Source: Aeromicrobium senzhongii | GTDB taxonomy: Bacteria > Actinomycetota > Actinomycetes > Propionibacteriales > Nocardioidaceae | Assembly: GCF_014334735.1 (NCBI RefSeq) | Contig: NZ_CP060587.1 | Span: 2,728,001 to 2,792,000 of the forward strand | Reading direction: 5' to 3' | DNA length: 64,000 nucleotides | In this document: one piece after another, positions 37,751-48,100 of the stretch | How positions within the stretch are numbered: the first letter of the stretch is position 1 | Layout: each line of letters begins with the position of its first letter | Translations under genes and position numbers: made by a program | The notes under the pieces: model-generated | Told to the model about the DNA's origin: nothing | Databases searched by the model: none | Seen by the model: the letters and a program-made list of their open reading frames with translations, nothing else

Positions 37751-39643
37751 ATGAGTCTCGGTGAGGAACTTCGACGGTCGATCGACGGCAAGTGGCGCCA
37801 CGTGCGCGAGCAGAGCCGGGTGGAGCTGGCGGCGCTGGACCTGGCGTACGACCACTCGCTGGGCCTGGACGAGGCCCGCGAGCGGGTGCTGGACCAGATG
37901 AAGCAGCTCGTGCCCACCGGCATCCCGGCGGCCGGGTTCCGCACCGAGAACGGCGGCACCGGCGACCCCGGCATGGCCGTCACGGGCATCGAGATGCTCG
38001 CGCAGTTCGACCTGTCGCTCATGGTCAAGGCGGGCGTCCAGTGGGGCCTGTTCGGCGGCGCCATCGAGAACCTGGGCACCGAGCGTCACCACGAGGCGTA
38101 CATCCCGGCCCTCATCAACCTGGACCTGTTGGGCTGCTTCGCGATGACCGAGACCGGCCACGGCAGCGACGTCCAGAGTCTCGAGACGACGGCCACCTAC
38201 GACCCGACGACGCAGGAGTTCGTGATCGACTCCCCCACGCCGTCGGCGCGCAAGGACTACATCGGCGGCGCGGCCAAGCACGCCCGGGTCGCCGCGGTGT
38301 TCGCGCGGCTCATCACCCTGGGCGAGGACCACGGCGTGCACTGCTTCGTGGTGCCGATCCGCGACGAGGCCGGCGACGACCTGCCCGGCGTCACGACGAG
38401 CGACTGCGGGTACAAGGGCGGCCTCGGCGGCGTCGACAACGGCCGCATCATGTTCGACCAGGTGCGGATCCCGCGCGACAACCTGCTGAACCGCTACGGC
38501 AACGTCGACGAGGGTGGCGTCTACTCCTCGCCCATCGAGAGCCGCAACGCGCGCTTCTTCACCATGATCGGCACGCTCATCCGCGGCCGCGTCAGCGTCG
38601 GCGGGTCGGCGCGAGCCGCCGCCGAGGTGGCACTCAGCATCGCCGGCCGCTACGCCCTGCAGCGTCGCCAGTTCGAGGGCGTTCCCGGCGAGGAGACGGT
38701 GCTGATGGATTACCGGATGCACCAGCGCCGCCTGCTGCCGCTGATCGCGGAGGCGTACGCCCTCCGGTTCGCGCACAACCAGCTCGTCGCGCGCATGGAC
38801 CGGTTGCAGACCGAGGCCGACCCCGACGCGCACGCCCAGCGTGAGCTCGAGGGACGCGCCGCCGGCCTCAAGGCCGCGCAGACCTCGTTCGCGAGCAGGG
38901 CCATCCAGGAGTGCCGTGAGGCGTGCGGCGGCGCCGGCTACCTGGCCGCGAACCGCCTCACGACCCTGCGCGCCGACAGCGACGTCTTCACCACGTTCGA
39001 GGGTGACAACGTCGTGCTGCTGCAGCTCGTGGCCAAGGAGCTGCTGACGGCCTACGCCAAGGAGGTCACCGGCCTGGACCCCGTCGGCATGGTGCGCTTC
39101 GCGGCCAGCACCGTGGCCGACACGGTCAAGGAGCGCACGGCCGCGACGCAGCTGATCCAGCGCCTGATCGACGCGCGCTCCAACGACGACGAGCACAACC
39201 TGCTCGATCGCGGTACCCAGCTCAACCTCTTCGAGGACCGCGAGCAGCACGTCATCGAGACGGCCGCGCGCCGGCTGCGCCGGGCCGGCAAGGACCAGGG
39301 CGAGGCGTTCTCGACGTTCAACGCCGCACAGGACCACGTCGTGAAGATCGGCCAGGTGCACATCGACCGCATCGTGCTGGAGGCCTTCACCGCCGGCATC
39401 GCACGCTGTGAGGACGAGGAGGCCGCCGACCTGCTGCGCGACGTCTGCTCGCTCTACGCGCTCACCGTGATCGAGCGGGACAAGGCGTGGTTCATGGAGC
39501 ACAACCGGATCAGCGACACGCGCGCCAAGGCCGTCACGACCGAGGTCAACGCCCTGCTGGAACGGCTGCGTCCGCACACGCTGGCACTCATCGACGGGCT
39601 CGGTGTTCCCGAGTCGAGTCTCGGCGCCGAGATGCTCGACTGA
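37751..39643 (+). CDS. Acyl-CoA oxidase/dehydrogenase family protein
   Basis: At 630 residues this FAD enzyme has the length of acyl-CoA oxidases rather than 380-residue dehydrogenases. CFAMTETGHGSDVQSLETTA is the FAD/substrate-binding signature, GVYSSPIESRNARFFTMIGT and the RRQFEG motif follow, and TTFEGDNVVLLQLVAKELL carries the glutamate that acts as catalytic base in this family. The C-terminal half is a second helical domain as in ACOX. It would introduce the first double bond of beta-oxidation; whether oxygen or ETF is the electron acceptor cannot be seen. It is monocistronic with its own leaderless-type promoter. Confidence 0.9.
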   Translation: MSLGEELRRSIDGKWRHVREQSRVELAALDLAYDHSLGLDEARERVLDQMKQLVPTGIPAAGFRTENGGTGDPGMAVTGIEMLAQFDLSLMVKAGVQWGLFGGAIENLGTERHHEAYIPALINLDLLGCFAMTETGHGSDVQSLETTATYDPTTQEFVIDSPTPSARKDYIGGAAKHARVAAVFARLITLGEDHGVHCFVVPIRDEAGDDLPGVTTSDCGYKGGLGGVDNGRIMFDQVRIPRDNLLNRYGNVDEGGVYSSPIESRNARFFTMIGTLIRGRVSVGGSARAAAEVALSIAGRYALQRRQFEGVPGEETVLMDYRMHQRRLLPLIAEAYALRFAHNQLVARMDRLQTEADPDAHAQRELEGRAAGLKAAQTSFASRAIQECREACGGAGYLAANRLTTLRADSDVFTTFEGDNVVLLQLVAKELLTAYAKEVTGLDPVGMVRFAASTVADTVKERTAATQLIQRLIDARSNDDEHNLLDRGTQLNLFEDREQHVIETAARRLRRAGKDQGEAFSTFNAAQDHVVKIGQVHIDRIVLEAFTAGIARCEDEEAADLLRDVCSLYALTVIERDKAWFMEHNRISDTRAKAVTTEVNALLERLRPHTLALIDGLGVPESSLGAEMLD

Positions 39644-39747
39644 GAACTTCGCGACACGACCGGAGGAGACTCTCCAGTCCGCCTGCGCGACGGTCGGCGC
39701 CGTGCCAGAATGTCGCTCGCACCATCCATCTCATCTCGGGGAGAACC

Positions 39748-40557
39748 ATGAACCGACGCTTCACCAAGGGCGCGCTGCTCGCGGCAGCCGCCATGACCAT
39801 CTCGCTGGCTTCGCCGGTCACGGCCCAGGCCCAGGAGTCCGGCTCCGCGGCCACCGCCGTCCCGCAGCCCGCACCGGCCGCGACCGCGCAGTCCACGCTG
39901 CGCTCGTCCGGCGTCTCGGCCGCCCAGGCCGCGCCAGTCCAGATCACCAGCTTCACGCTGGCCCGTCGCTACTCGTCGGACCACCGCATCGCCAAGGCGG
40001 CGGAGGTCTCCACCGGCATCGCCGTCGGCGGCAGCGTCGCTCCGGGTTACTCGGTCCGCGACTTCACGGCCGACCTGTACATCAACGGCCGCCTGATCGG
40101 CCCGGTCACCTTCTCGCCCTACGCGAGCTCGGTGCGCTGGCACAAGCGCTTCGGCTACGGCGTCGCCCAGCTGCGCAACCTGCGCGCCAACGTCTACACG
40201 TCGGGCGGCGGCGGCCTCATGAACGTCAGCGGGGCCACCAACAGCAACCAGTTCCGCATCCTCCGCCAGTTCGACCACCGCCTGATGATGAAGTACAGCA
40301 AGCGCGGCTCCAAGATGACGGTCCGCGCGACCAAGTGGCGTGTCTACCAGCCCAACGGCAAGTTGGCCACCGTCCGCAAGGTGAAGCTGCAGCGCCTCAA
40401 GGGCGGCAAGTGGCGCAACTTCAAGAACATCAAGGTGAACAAGTCCGGCAACGGCAAGATCACCTTCAAGGCCAAGAAGAAGTACAAGTACCGCCTGAAC
40501 TACAAGACGACGACGACGATCGAGGGCGCGCGCACGCACGCGACGGCCAAGTTCTGA
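39748..40557 (+). CDS. Secreted protein of unknown function, basic C terminus
   Basis: A 269-residue protein with a clear signal peptide (MNRRFTKGALLAAAAMTISL, cleavage near AQA-QES), then an Ala/Pro-rich linker and a beta-rich body with RDFTADLYINGRLIGPVTF and NSNQFRILRQFDHRLMMKYS. The last 70 residues are strongly basic, with many Lys/Arg alternating with hydrophobics, like the repeat-like beta tails of secreted actinobacterial proteins that bind the wall. The start ATG 39748 has GGGGAG five bases upstream. I do not recognise the family. A terminator hairpin follows. Confidence 0.8.
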   Translation: MNRRFTKGALLAAAAMTISLASPVTAQAQESGSAATAVPQPAPAATAQSTLRSSGVSAAQAAPVQITSFTLARRYSSDHRIAKAAEVSTGIAVGGSVAPGYSVRDFTADLYINGRLIGPVTFSPYASSVRWHKRFGYGVAQLRNLRANVYTSGGGGLMNVSGATNSNQFRILRQFDHRLMMKYSKRGSKMTVRATKWRVYQPNGKLATVRKVKLQRLKGGKWRNFKNIKVNKSGNGKITFKAKKKYKYRLNYKTTTTIEGARTHATAKF

Positions 40558-40573
40558 CCCAGTCACCGCCCCT

Positions 40574-40603
40574 GCGCCGGTCCACCTTCGGGTGGGCCGG
40601 CGC
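40574..40603 (+). terminator. Hairpin terminator after the secreted-protein gene
   Basis: GCGCCGGTCCACC (40574-40586), loop TTCG, GGTGGGCCGGCGC (40591-40603): 13-bp stem with one G-U pair and a stable UUCG tetraloop, followed by TTCGCGTTT. It lies 16 bp after the + strand gene and before the end of the convergent marR-type gene, so it may act in both directions. Confidence 0.8.
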
Positions 40604-40622
40604 TTCGCGTTTGCGGCCGGCG

Positions 40623-41111
40623 TCAGGTCCAGTCGCCGCGGCGCAGGGGCGTGAGCAACTCGTGGATCGTGGTCTGGTCGCCCGGACTGATCTCGTCGAG
40701 GCCGAAGTCCATCGCGACCAAGGCCTGCGTCGCGTCGTCCAGCACCTGCCGACCGGCGTCGGTGAGCGAGGCCAGTGCGCGGCGCCGGTCGCTCGGGTCG
40801 ATGCGACGATCGACGAGCCCGTCGGCGACGAGCCGGTCGATCACGTTGGTGACCGAGGTCGGGTGCACCATCAGCCGCTCGCCGATCTTCGACAACGGCA
40901 ACGAGCCGGACGAGCTGAACGAGAGCAGCCGCAGCACCTCGTACCGGGCGAACGTGATGCCGAACGGCCGCAGCGCCGCGTCGAGCCGCGAGGCCAGGAG
41001 CTGGTGGACCCGCATGATCGACGTGGCCAGTCGCATCGACGTCGCGTCCCCGATCCGCTCGGCCCACAGCTGCGCCGCGCGCTCGATGGGATCGAAGTCC
41101 AGTCCGGCCAT
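40623..41111 (-). CDS. MarR family transcriptional regulator
   Basis: The 162-residue protein has the winged-helix core of MarR: LRPFGITFARYEVLRLLSFS, GSLPLSKIGERLMVHPTSVT as recognition helix region, NVIDRLVADGLVDRR and the wing DPSDRRRALASLTDAGRQVL. ATG 41111 follows TACGGT by six bases, indicating a leaderless transcript. It is divergent from the siderophore ABC operon with 120 bp between, but the iron box there points to DmdR/IdeR control of that operon. A link of this regulator to it is possible but not shown. Ligand unknown. Confidence 0.92.
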   Translation of the reverse strand: MAGLDFDPIERAAQLWAERIGDATSMRLATSIMRVHQLLASRLDAALRPFGITFARYEVLRLLSFSSSGSLPLSKIGERLMVHPTSVTNVIDRLVADGLVDRRIDPSDRRRALASLTDAGRQVLDDATQALVAMDFGLDEISPGDQTTIHELLTPLRRGDWT

Positions 41112-41117
41112 GGCCCC

Positions 41118-41123
41118 ACCGTA
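41118..41123 (-). promoter_or_regulatory. -10 hexamer TACGGT of marR-type gene (leaderless)
   Basis: TACGGT, six-base spacer, ATG at 41111. Confidence 0.55.
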
Positions 41124-41185
41124 GCGATCGGCCCGGATGCGCCCGCCGACGTGTGGCGCACCGCACGTTCACCTCGCAGATGAGA

Positions 41186-41204
41186 TTAGCGTAGCCTTAC
41201 CTAG
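41186..41204. promoter_or_regulatory. Iron box (IdeR/DmdR-type) before the siderophore ABC operon
   Basis: TTAGCGTAGCCTTACCTAG is a 19-base site closely matching the IdeR/DmdR1 consensus (TTAGGTTAGGCTAACCTAA), 27 bases before the GTG at 41232 and overlapping possible -10 sequences. Iron-loaded regulator would repress the operon. Confidence 0.8.
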
Positions 41205-41231
41205 TCACGCTCTTCATCGAAAGGCACTACC

Positions 41232-42251
41232 GTGCGCCTCGCACCCCTGCTGGCCGCCGCGACCCTCGCGTTCAGCCTGGCCGCCTGCGGCTCCTCCTCC
41301 TCCGACGACTCGAACGAAGCCTCGGGGGCTTCGGGTGAGAACTTCCCCGTCACGATCGAGCACGCCCTGGGCAAGACCGAGATCACGAGCGAGCCGAAGC
41401 GCGTCGCCACCGTCGCCTGGTCGAACCAGGACACCGCCCTCGCGCTGGGCGTCGTGCCGGTCGGCATGCCCAAGGCCACGTACGGCGACGACGACACCGA
41501 CGGGCTGCACCCGTGGGTCAAGGACAAGATCGACGAGCTCGAGGGCGAGACTCCCGTCCTGTTCGACGAGACCGAAGGCATCGACGCCGCCGCGGTCGCC
41601 CAGACCAGCCCCGACCTGATCCTCGCGCCCAACTCCGGCCTGACGAAGGAGGAGTACGAGACGCTCTCCAAGATCGCCCCGACCGTCGCGTTCCCCGACG
41701 AGGCGTGGGGCACCACGTGGCGCGACGCCATCAAGCTGACCGGCCAGGCGCTGGGCAAGACCGACCAGGCGACGCAGCTGATCGCCGACCTCGAGCAGCA
41801 GATGGCCGACGCCGTCGCGAAGCACCCGCAGATCAAGGGCAAGACGGCCGTGATGAGCTGGATCGACCCGACCGACCTGAGCAAGGTCGGCTACTACACC
41901 GCCTTCGACACCCGCGCGGCGTTCCTCAACGACCTCGGCTTCTCGACGCCGGACTTCGTCACGAAGGCCTCGGAGTCGTCCGACCAGTTCTTCCTCGAGG
42001 TCAGCTCCGAGAAGGCCGACGAGCTCGCCGGTGCAGACGTCTTCGTGGGCTACGGCGACGCCGCGGCCCTCACGAAGGCCCAGGCCCACCCGCTGGTCGG
42101 CAAGATCCCCGCGATCGAGCGCGGATCCGTCGCCCTGTTGAAGGACAACACCCCGCTGGCCGCGGCCGTGTCGCCGTCGGCCCTCTCGATCCCGTGGATG
42201 CTCGACGACTACGTCGCGCTGCTCGCGGATGCCTCTTCGAAGGTGAAGTGA
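41232..42251 (+). CDS. Iron-siderophore ABC transporter substrate-binding lipoprotein
   Basis: A 339-residue FecB/FepB-type receptor. Lipobox LAAC places the lipidated cysteine at residue 19, after which comes a Ser/Asp-rich linker. The class III binding-protein fold is visible as ALGKTEITSEPKRVATVAWSNQDTALALGV, TSPDLILAPNSGLTKEEYETLSKIAPTV and the C-terminal LPxAIERGSVALL-type end (IPAIERGSVALLKDN). It captures ferric siderophores at the cell surface and hands them to the permease pair downstream. GTG 41232 is the start. An iron box precedes it and the next gene overlaps by 4 bp. Confidence 0.93.
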   Translation: MRLAPLLAAATLAFSLAACGSSSSDDSNEASGASGENFPVTIEHALGKTEITSEPKRVATVAWSNQDTALALGVVPVGMPKATYGDDDTDGLHPWVKDKIDELEGETPVLFDETEGIDAAAVAQTSPDLILAPNSGLTKEEYETLSKIAPTVAFPDEAWGTTWRDAIKLTGQALGKTDQATQLIADLEQQMADAVAKHPQIKGKTAVMSWIDPTDLSKVGYYTAFDTRAAFLNDLGFSTPDFVTKASESSDQFFLEVSSEKADELAGADVFVGYGDAAALTKAQAHPLVGKIPAIERGSVALLKDNTPLAAAVSPSALSIPWMLDDYVALLADASSKVK

Positions 42252-43279
42252 CCGCAACGCTCGAACCGACCGTGGGGGACGCCGCCAGGACGCGGCGTCC
42301 CCCGTGGTGGTTGCTGGTCAGCCTGATCGCGCTGGCCGTGGCCGTGTTCCTCTCGGTCGCGTTCGGTGCACGGGTGGTCAGCCTCGGTGAGGTCTGGACG
42401 GCCCTGACGACCGACTCCGACGACGTCACCTCGGCCGCCGTCCGCTCGCGCGTCCCGCGCACCATCTTGGCCATCGTCGTCGGAGCGGCCCTGGCCATGG
42501 CCGGCGCCGTGCTGCAGGCCGTCACCCGCAACCCCCTCGCCGACCCCTTCATCCTGGGCATCAACTCCGGCGCCTCGTTGCTCGTCGTGATCGCCATCGC
42601 CTTCTTCGGTGCGGCCACCATGCCGCTCTACATCGTCTTCGCGCTGGCCGGCGCTGCCCTGGCCGCCGTCTTCGTCTACGCGGTGGGCTCGCTGGGCATC
42701 GGCGGACCGACGCCGCTCAAGCTCGCGCTCGCCGGCGCCATCACCACCGCGGCGTTCACGTCGCTGTCGAGCGCGATCCTGCTGCCGCGCATCGACGTCA
42801 TGCGGGTCTTCCGCTTCTGGCAGGTCGGCAGCGTGGGACGCGCAGACAACCACGACACGCTGATGGTCCTGCCGATCCTGCTCGTGGGCGCGGCCGTGTG
42901 CCTGCTCGCCGCCCGGTCGCTCAACATCCTCGCGCTGGGCGACGATGCCGCCGCCGGGCTCGGCGTCCATGTCACCCGGACCCGCCTCGGCGGCGCGACC
43001 GGCGCGATCATCCTGTGCGGCAGCGCGACCGCGCTGGCCGGGCCGATCGGCTTCATCGGCCTGATCGTGCCGCACCTGGTCCGTCAGCTCGTCGGGGCCG
43101 ACCACCGCTGGCTGCTGCCGATCTGCGCCGTCACCGGGGCCGCCCTGCTCACCCTCGCCGACGTCACCGGGCGCGTGCTGGGGCGCCCCGGCGAGATCGA
43201 CGTCGGCGTGGTCACGGCCCTCATCGGTGGACCCGTCTTCTTGTGGGTCGTCCTGCGTGGCCGGGGAGCCCGGGCATGA
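42248..43279 (+). CDS. Iron-siderophore ABC transporter permease (FecCD family), first subunit
   Basis: This 343-residue permease has about ten membrane helices. [41 protein letters not shown] and [23 protein letters not shown] are FecCD-family signatures; the last contains the EAA-like loop that contacts the ATPase. GTG 42248 overlaps the receptor stop (GTGA), and the stop overlaps the next permease (ATGA). Together the two permeases form the heterodimeric channel for ferric siderophores. Confidence 0.94.
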   Translation: MTATLEPTVGDAARTRRPPWWLLVSLIALAVAVFLSVAFGARVVSLGEVWTALTTDSDDVTSAAVRSRVPRTILAIVVGAALAMAGAVLQAVTRNPLADPFILGINSGASLLVVIAIAFFGAATMPLYIVFALAGAALAAVFVYAVGSLGIGGPTPLKLALAGAITTAAFTSLSSAILLPRIDVMRVFRFWQVGSVGRADNHDTLMVLPILLVGAAVCLLAARSLNILALGDDAAAGLGVHVTRTRLGGATGAIILCGSATALAGPIGFIGLIVPHLVRQLVGADHRWLLPICAVTGAALLTLADVTGRVLGRPGEIDVGVVTALIGGPVFLWVVLRGRGARA

Positions 43280-44316
43280 CCGCGAACCGCACGACCACCG
43301 CCACCGTCCGCGCCGTCCGCATGCACGGCGCCCGCCGTGCGCGCTTCGCGATCGCCGGCCTGGCCGTCCTGGTCGCCGTCCTGTTCCTCGTCTCGCTGTC
43401 CGTGGGCACGCCGATCTACTCGCCCGGCGACGTGTGGAAGGTGCTGACCGGCCAATTCGTCCCGGGTGCCTCCTTCATCGTCGGCGAGCTGCGCCTTCCC
43501 CGGGCGACGCTGGCCGCGGTCGCCGGCGCCTGCTTCGGCCTGGCCGGCGTCACCTTCCAGACGATGCTGCGCAACCCGCTGGCCAGCCCCGACATCATCG
43601 GCATCACCAACGGCGCCAACGCCGCCGCCCTCTTCGCGATCGTCGTCCTGGGCCTGAGCGGCCTGGCTGTCTCACTCGGCGCCGTCGCCGCGGGCGTCGC
43701 GACCGCCGCCGTCATCTACGCCCTGGCGTCCAGCGGCGCCGCCGTCGGCACGCGCCTGATCCTCGTGGGCATCGGCATCGCGGCGATGCTCAACAGTGTC
43801 ACCGCCTACCTGCTGGTCTACGCGAACGAGTGGGACCTGAGCCGCGCCATGCGGTGGCTCAACGGCAGCCTCAACCTGGCCGACTGGGACGGCGTCGCTC
43901 TGGTCGCCATCCCCTTCGTCGTGCTGACGCCGGTCCTGCTGCTGCTCGGCCGGCGGCTGATGCTGCTGCGCCTGGGCGAGGACCTCGCAGCCGGACTGGG
44001 CGTTCCGGTCGAGACGACGCGGCGGCTGCTGGTCCTGGTGGCCGTGGCCCTCGCCGCGTTCGCGACCGCGGCGACCGGCCCGATCCTGTTCGTCGCCTTC
44101 ATGGCCGGTCCGATCGCGACGCGACTGGTCGGCCACCGTGGCTCGCTCATGGTGCCGTCCGCCCTGGTCGGGGCGGCCCTGGTCCTGGCTGCCGACCTCA
44201 TCGGCCAGTACGCCTTCGACGCGCGGTATCCCGTCGGCGTCATCACCGGTGCGCTCGGAGCGCCGTTCCTGATCTACCTGCTCATTCGCACCCAGCGCAC
44301 GGGAGGCTCCCTGTGA
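43276..44316 (+). CDS. Iron-siderophore ABC transporter permease (FecCD family), second subunit
   Basis: A 346-residue partner of the preceding permease. Motifs: [41 protein letters not shown], and [20 protein letters not shown], the cytoplasmic coupling loop. It ends with a basic RTQRTGGSL tail. Both permeases show the N-PLA-P-I-GI-GA signature but differ enough to be a true heteropair rather than a recent duplicate. The next gene, the ATPase, overlaps by 4 bp. Confidence 0.94.
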   Translation: MTANRTTTATVRAVRMHGARRARFAIAGLAVLVAVLFLVSLSVGTPIYSPGDVWKVLTGQFVPGASFIVGELRLPRATLAAVAGACFGLAGVTFQTMLRNPLASPDIIGITNGANAAALFAIVVLGLSGLAVSLGAVAAGVATAAVIYALASSGAAVGTRLILVGIGIAAMLNSVTAYLLVYANEWDLSRAMRWLNGSLNLADWDGVALVAIPFVVLTPVLLLLGRRLMLLRLGEDLAAGLGVPVETTRRLLVLVAVALAAFATAATGPILFVAFMAGPIATRLVGHRGSLMVPSALVGAALVLAADLIGQYAFDARYPVGVITGALGAPFLIYLLIRTQRTGGSL

Positions 44317-45110
44317 CCACCACCTTGACGACCGAGGCCCTGACCCTGGCGTACGGCGACCGCACGATCGTCTCCGACCTGAGCCTGTCCCTGCCGGCCG
44401 GACGCATCACGACCATCGTCGGCGCCAACGCGTGCGGCAAGTCGACCCTGCTGCGTGGGATGGCGCGCCTGCTCACGCCCGAGCGCGGCCGCGTCCTGCT
44501 CGACGGGCAGGACATCCACACGATGGCGACCAAGGAGGTCGCCCGCCACCTGGGCCTGCTCCCCCAGTCGCCGATCGCCCCCGAGGGCATCACCGTCGCG
44601 GAGCTCGTGGCCCAGGGCCGCCACCCGCACCGGCGCACCTTCGCGCGCTGGACCGCTGCCGAGGACGAGATCGTCGCCGAGGCCCTGGAGACGACGGGCG
44701 TGCTGGACCTGGCCGACCGGGTCGTCGACGAGCTCTCCGGCGGGCAGCGTCAGCGCGTCTGGATCGCGCTCTCCCTGGCCCAGCAGACCGAGGTGCTGCT
44801 GCTCGACGAGCCGACGACGTTCCTGGACGTCTGCCACCAGATCGAGGTGCTGGACCTGCTGACCGACCTCAACCGCTCGCGCGGCACCACCATCGCCATG
44901 GTCCTGCACGACCTGAACCTCGCCGCCCGCTACGCCGATCACCTGGTCGCCGTGCGCGATGGCGCCGTGCATGCCCAGGGCTCGGCCGAGGAGGTCCTCA
45001 CCGAGGAGACGGTCAAGATCGTCTTCGGCCTCGACGCGCGCGTCGTCGAGGACCCCATCAGCGGTCGCCCCCTGGTGCTGCCGCTGGGCCGGCACCACGT
45101 CAGCGCCTGA
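44313..45110 (+). CDS. Iron-siderophore ABC transporter ATP-binding protein
   Basis: This 265-residue FecE-type ATPase has Walker [15 protein letters not shown], the Q-loop [21 protein letters not shown] with the RHPH motif common in siderophore ATPases, signature [18 protein letters not shown] and Walker [16 protein letters not shown], then the H-loop [14 protein letters not shown]. It energises uptake. GTG 44313 overlaps the second permease. It is the last gene of a four-gene operon and is convergent with the M14 peptidase gene. Confidence 0.95.
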   Translation: MTTTLTTEALTLAYGDRTIVSDLSLSLPAGRITTIVGANACGKSTLLRGMARLLTPERGRVLLDGQDIHTMATKEVARHLGLLPQSPIAPEGITVAELVAQGRHPHRRTFARWTAAEDEIVAEALETTGVLDLADRVVDELSGGQRQRVWIALSLAQQTEVLLLDEPTTFLDVCHQIEVLDLLTDLNRSRGTTIAMVLHDLNLAARYADHLVAVRDGAVHAQGSAEEVLTEETVKIVFGLDARVVEDPISGRPLVLPLGRHHVSA

Positions 45111-45127
45111 GACGACGGTTCCACGGC

Positions 45128-48100
45128 TCAGCGCACCCGGACGGTCACGCCCTTCGCGCTGGGCTTGAGCAGGCTCGAGCCGGCGTACCGAGCCGTCACC
45201 GAACGCTTGCCCTTGGCGACCTTGATCGTGACCGTGGCCCTGCCGTTCCTCAGCTTGACCAGACGGGTCTTCGACCCGACCTTGACCCGGACGGTGCCGG
45301 TGGGCGTGCCCGCACCGGACTTCACCGTGACCGCGACCCGGACCTTGCCCTGGCCGAGCGCCTTGGCCTTGACCGTCGTCCGGGACGCCGCCTTGGCGAC
45401 CTTGACCGTGCTCGCGGCGGAGGTCGAGTTGAGGAAAGCCGTGCCCTCCGTCGGAACGAAGACGGCGCGCAGGGCGTGGGATCCCGGCCTGAGCCGCGCC
45501 ACCCGCACCGTGACCGACCCGGACGGTCCCAGGTCGCGGGTCGCGAGGACCCTCGATCCCTCGCGGATCTCGACCCTCCCCTCCGGCGTCCCCCGTGCGG
45601 CGCGCACGGTCACCCGAGCGTTGATCGAGCGCGGGTAGGTCACCGAACCGGGGACCTTCAGGGTCGTCGTGGTCGAGATCGGAGCCGGGACACGTCGCCC
45701 TTCGGGAGCGGCCCAGAAGATGGCCCGCGCCGCCTGACTCTGACCGCCCTTCGTGTGCGTCCGGAAGAACGGCGCCGTGCCGAAGATGAAGGCGTTGGTG
45801 CCCTCCGGCGTCGAGGCGGACACCGCGGCGGCCCGGCCGGCGGCACTCGCGGGACCGTCGGTCCCGGTCGTGTCGCGCCAGTGGCCGGCCACCAGCGGGT
45901 TGCCTGTCGCGTAGGTCTGCTCCGTCTTGACCGACGCGGGCAGGTCCGTGAACCACGCCGCCGGATACACGAACGCGTGCGACTGGGCATACGGCGCCAA
46001 CACACCATCGGCAGCGGTGTCCACCGCGACGATGCCGTTGCCGGCTCCGTTGCCCGTGACCGCCGTGCCATCGATGGCGCCGAACGCCTTCGCGGTGTTG
46101 AAGGCGTTCGCGGACCGGCCCACGATGTCGCCGCCGCCGTCCACGAACTCCTGGACGGCGGCGCGGCCGGCAGCCTGTGCCCCCGTGAAGTTCAGCCCGG
46201 CGCCCAGCCAGAGCACGTCGACCCCGTCGAGGGCGTCCGGGTCGGACGTGAGGGCCACGGCGTCCACCCGGCGGAGGTCGTAGAAGCCCAAATGGGTCAG
46301 CGACAGCAGGTCGTCCTGGTTGCCCGCGTAGGCGATGCGCGGCTCCCTGAGACCCTTGGTCGCTGCGTCGGAGAGCTCGGCCAGCTCCGCCGCCGTGGCG
46401 CGGGTGAAGTCCACGTCGAACTCGGCCGCGGCAGCTTCCACCGCGAGGCGGGTCTTCTCTCCCGCAGCGAGGATCGCCGAACCGTCCGCCAACAGCGAGG
46501 CGCTCACCCCGTACTCCCCGATGAGCAGGTTCAGGGCACGGAAGTCGTCGACGCCGGCCAGCTCGAAGGTGAGGTGCGAGGCGTCTCGCGGGACCGATCC
46601 GTCCTTCTCCGCGGAGACGACGTCGGTGCTCGCGGGCAGCGACCCGACGCCCGTCGTGCCGACGGCAGCGACGTCGGCGCCCCACAACCGTCCCCAGCTC
46701 CAGGCGGACACGTCGTACATCGCGAGGATCCCCGGATGGTTCGAGATGTCCGAGCCCGTCGCCAGCAGGGAGTGCGCCAGGTTCCGCTTGGGCTGGTGCA
46801 TGTCGACGACGTACGAGCCGGCGGGATACCTCGTGCCGTCCCACGTCGCCGCGGCGTTCAGGCGACGCACCGCGATGTCGTGCAGGAGCAACCGTGAGAC
46901 GAGGAAGCGCGCATCCGAGACCGAGCGCTGGTCCGCACCCATCGGGATCACGAAGGCGCGCGGGTACTGCACCGGAACCTGGTCGTCCGAGGCGTCCCAC
47001 AGCGGCTTCCACTGGTCGGGTCCGGGCACCGCGGCGATGTTCGCCTCGGTGAGCGCCACGCGCTCCTGCCCGACATTGGCCCGGCGGAAGAACTCCACCT
47101 GGTCGGCCAGCATCGCCGCGTCGTGGTCGGCGACGTAGTCGACGAGGCTCTGCATCGTCCTCAGGGCCACCGCTCGGTTCACGACCGCGTTCGCCGGCGA
47201 CTGGCTGGAGGAGTTCGGGCGGGAGATCGGCAGCTCGACCGTCGAGGTGACCGCCCCCGTGAACGCCGCGTACTGCGCCGTGAAGATCGGCGGGTAGTCG
47301 TCCCAGCCGGTCGGTGTGTCGCGGTAGGGGATCGCGATGTGCGCGGTGTCGGGCCCCGTGTTCTCGTCCACGACGTCGCCGGTGACGACGTTGTAGTACG
47401 TGTTGCCCGGAATCCGCGCGTCGACGACGTCCTTCTCGATCTGCAGCGCCGCGGCGTACCCGTGCGGGATGAACAGGTCGTACTCGTAGTCGTCACCGTG
47501 CGGCGGGCCGCAGGGCTCGACCTGCAGCACGCCGGTGTAGCCGTGGAAGTCGGCCGCATAGAGCGCCTGCACGGCGTGGGCCGTCCGGACGAAGGACGTC
47601 GACTCCGGTGTCGTGTTCGTGATCATGTCGCGGTTCTCGTCGAGATTCAGTGCCGTGGGGCGCTGACCGAGCGTCCGGCCGTCGGGGTTGAGCACGACCG
47701 TGAAGTAGAGCCGGTGCCCGCGCAACAGACCCTTCACGTCGTTCCACGGGGCCGACGCGAGCTGCTCGATGTAGTCCAGGGCTGCGTCCGTGCCCTCCCA
47801 CTCGTTGCCGTGGATGTTGGCGGTGATCCAGACGGGGGTCTTGTAGCCCTTCTTCAGCGCCGCATCGGCCGCAGCCGCCTCGGGTGCCGTCCGGATCTTC
47901 TTGCGCCACGCGGTCTGCTGGGAGGTCTCGTCCTGCTCCTCCGGCGCGGTGACCGTCACGAGGTACAGCTGGCGGCCCTCCGTGGACTCGCCCACGATCT
48001 GGGTCGAGACCCGGTCGGACGTGCGCATCGCCGCCTGCAGGCGCGGGGCGATGTCGTCGTACCCGGTGAGGTCGGCCAGGTCCGCCGCGTCACGGTCGGG